This document shows, piece after piece, positions 62,733 through 64,000 of a stretch of DNA of 64,000 nucleotides (position 1 is its first letter; every line of letters starts with the position of its first letter). This stretch comes from JALCLA01 sp965653565 (GTDB lineage Bacteria > Pseudomonadota > Gammaproteobacteria > Xanthomonadales > Xanthomonadaceae). The notes under the pieces are model-generated. The model was not told the origin of the DNA, did no database searches, and saw only the letters and a program-made list of their open reading frames with translations. The translations under genes were made by a program, and so were the position numbers. The stretch is from positions 1-64,000 of the forward strand of contig CBFHAI010000025.1 of NCBI GenBank assembly GCA_965653565.1, written 5' to 3'.

Positions 62733-64000
62733 ATGCGCCGGAGCCTTGTACGCGGGCTGTTGCTCGCTTTCGTCCTGCCGGCCGCGCTGTTGGCGCACGC
62801 CGAAACGCTGGGCACCGCCTTCACCTACCAGGGAAGGCTGACGACGGCCGACGAGCCGGTGTCGGAGGCCTGCGATTTCGTCTTCGATCTGCACGCAACG
62901 GCGACGGCCGGCAGCGCGATCGCACCGAGTGTGATGCTGGCCGATGTGCCGGTCGAGCAGGGCGTTTTCACCGTGCAGCTCGACTTCGGCAGTGCGGCCT
63001 TCGGCGACGGCGAAAAGCGCTGGCTCGAAATCGCGGTCGGTTGCGCCTCGCAGGGCGGCCAGCTCACCGTGCTCGTGCCGCGCCAGGAACTGACTGCCGC
63101 GCCGCGCGCGTTGCACGGCGAATTTTCGCGCTGGGGCGGCCTCACGGGTGTGCCGGCCGATATCGCCGACGGCGACGATGTCGACGATGCCGATGCCGAT
63201 GCGAGCAACGAATTGCAGGCGCTGTCGCTCGATGGGCATACGCTGCGCCTGAGCGACAGTGCAGCGACGGCGGATCTGTCCGGCTATCTCGACGACACCG
63301 ACGATCAGGATCTGGCCGCCGTGCTGGCCGAAGGTGCCGACGCCGCCGGCAGCGAGATCACCAATCTCGCGGCGCCGTCTGCCGATCAGTCGGCGGCGAC
63401 GCGCAAATATGTCGACGACGGCCTCGCCGCGAAGCAGGACACGCTGGGCTACGACCCGGTCGATCGCGCCGGCGACGCCATGAGCGGCGTGCTTGCGGCA
63501 CCGGGCTTCGTCACCGGTTCGGTGACGTACGGCGACGGCGCGATCTCGCGCAACACCGGCGGTGCGCTCGATCTGCAACTGGGCGGCGCGCCCGGCGACG
63601 ATCTGCGGATCGACGGCAGCACGCTGGTGGTAAAGAGCGACAGCGATCGCATCGGCATCGGCACCGCGACGCCGGCCGGCCGATTGCATATTCATCGCGA
63701 GGTGGGAGACGTCGTGATCGACCAGCAGTCCACTGCGGCCACCGATGCCTTCATCAACAGCCAGATGGGGCAATCGTTCACCGCCGGCGTCACCGGCCAA
63801 CTGGCGAAGGTGGCTTTCCATGTCATCGAGGGCGGCGGTGTCGGCGCGACGCTGCGCGTGTACGCCGGCACCGGCATCGGCGGAGCGATGTTGTCGACGC
63901 AGAGCGTCACGCTCGGCGCCAACGGCAGCTTCGCCGAGTACACGCTCGCTGCGCCCGTCAATATCGTGCAGGGGCAGGTGTACAGCTTCTTCCTGATCAG
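62733..64000 (+). CDS. Exported surface protein, 3' end outside the window
   Basis: An open frame of 422 codons that runs off the right edge. It starts MRRSLVRGLLLAFVLPAALL, a signal peptide, followed by AETLGTAFTYQGRLT. This opening is common in bacterial surface proteins annotated as hypothetical or tail-fibre-like. An acidic stretch (DGDDVDDADADASNELQALS) resembles a linker in such proteins, with SDRIGIGTATPAGRLHIHR (a trimeric or tail-spike-like collar string) further on. The domain after about residue 340 (QMGQSFTAGVTGQLAKVAFH) is beta-rich. Only the N-terminal part is visible, so function stays open. The start is preceded by a GGGGG-rich but weak ribosome site. Confidence 0.65.
   Translation, partial: MRRSLVRGLLLAFVLPAALLAHAETLGTAFTYQGRLTTADEPVSEACDFVFDLHATATAGSAIAPSVMLADVPVEQGVFTVQLDFGSAAFGDGEKRWLEIAVGCASQGGQLTVLVPRQELTAAPRALHGEFSRWGGLTGVPADIADGDDVDDADADASNELQALSLDGHTLRLSDSAATADLSGYLDDTDDQDLAAVLAEGADAAGSEITNLAAPSADQSAATRKYVDDGLAAKQDTLGYDPVDRAGDAMSGVLAAPGFVTGSVTYGDGAISRNTGGALDLQLGGAPGDDLRIDGSTLVVKSDSDRIGIGTATPAGRLHIHREVGDVVIDQQSTAATDAFINSQMGQSFTAGVTGQLAKVAFHVIEGGGVGATLRVYAGTGIGGAMLSTQSVTLGANGSFAEYTLAAPVNIVQGQVYSFFLI

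Noticed and set aside
1..64000. rRNA, tRNA, riboswitch, prophage or insertion sequence
   Set aside because: I saw no tRNA-like cloverleaf, rRNA core string, transposase motif or terminal repeat pair. Absence is by eye only; a tRNAscan or Infernal run would settle it.

Overview
This is a 64 kb stretch of GC-rich chromosome from a free-living, aerobic gammaproteobacterium. The ybeD-lipB-lipA order, the KGG and histone-H1-like stress proteins, the many large exported proteins and the GGGAATC-type intergenic inverted repeats all point to Lysobacterales (Xanthomonadales). A Rhodanobacteraceae member such as Dokdonella is my best guess, inferred from gene content and not from any marker gene. I see no rRNA, tRNA, CRISPR, prophage or insertion sequence. 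Genes are packed on both strands, often with ATGA overlaps inside operons. Many convergent pairs are separated only by a perfect GC-rich hairpin.

Left third (1-21.7 kb): EamA transporter; histone-H1-like protein; AsmA/DUF748-like protein; NRDE (TANGO2) protein; MOSC protein; aspartate/glutamate racemase; a secreted ten-Asp-box beta-propeller; a six-cysteine exported protein; the helicase Lhr; a second EamA transporter; a second H1-like protein divergent from a stress-type SDR; a sorbosone-dehydrogenase-like lipoprotein; and a helicase/exonuclease pair resembling Bacillus MrfA-MrfB (YprA-YprB).

Middle (21.9-41.8 kb): a 1,718-aa exported protein with delta-60, DUF11 and fourteen thrombospondin type-3 repeats; an M9 collagenase; upp; a small membrane protein; a thioredoxin; a flippase plus a two-domain glycosyltransferase; and an MHS-type MFS transporter. 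Then comes a stress cluster: a 49-aa Ser/Gly/Arg peptide missed by length-limited gene calling, a BON protein with a 340-residue prion-like Gly/Tyr/Gln domain, a lipoprotein and a KGG protein. A membrane-anchored LytTR regulator divergent from an acyltransferase closes this part.

Right third (42-64 kb): a molybdenum-hydroxylase operon (SufU-like scaffold, XdhC, MocA, 2Fe-2S subunit, molybdopterin subunit, diheme c lipoprotein); the tail-specific protease prc; ybeD-lipB-lipA; a fully coupled operon (ECF sigma, putative anti-sigma, periplasmic metal-sensor-like protein, MacA, MacB) preceded by an EF-hand protein; a GlxA-type regulator overlapping a small exported protein; a large adhesin-like protein with nine 85-residue two-cysteine repeats and an IPTL-like sorting end; and a surface protein cut by the window edge.

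Themes worth attention are protein export and surface display (several proteins share an F-x-x-G/S-F-E-like C-terminus), DNA repair and chromatin (Lhr, MrfA/B-like, two H1-like proteins), and intrinsically disordered stress proteins.
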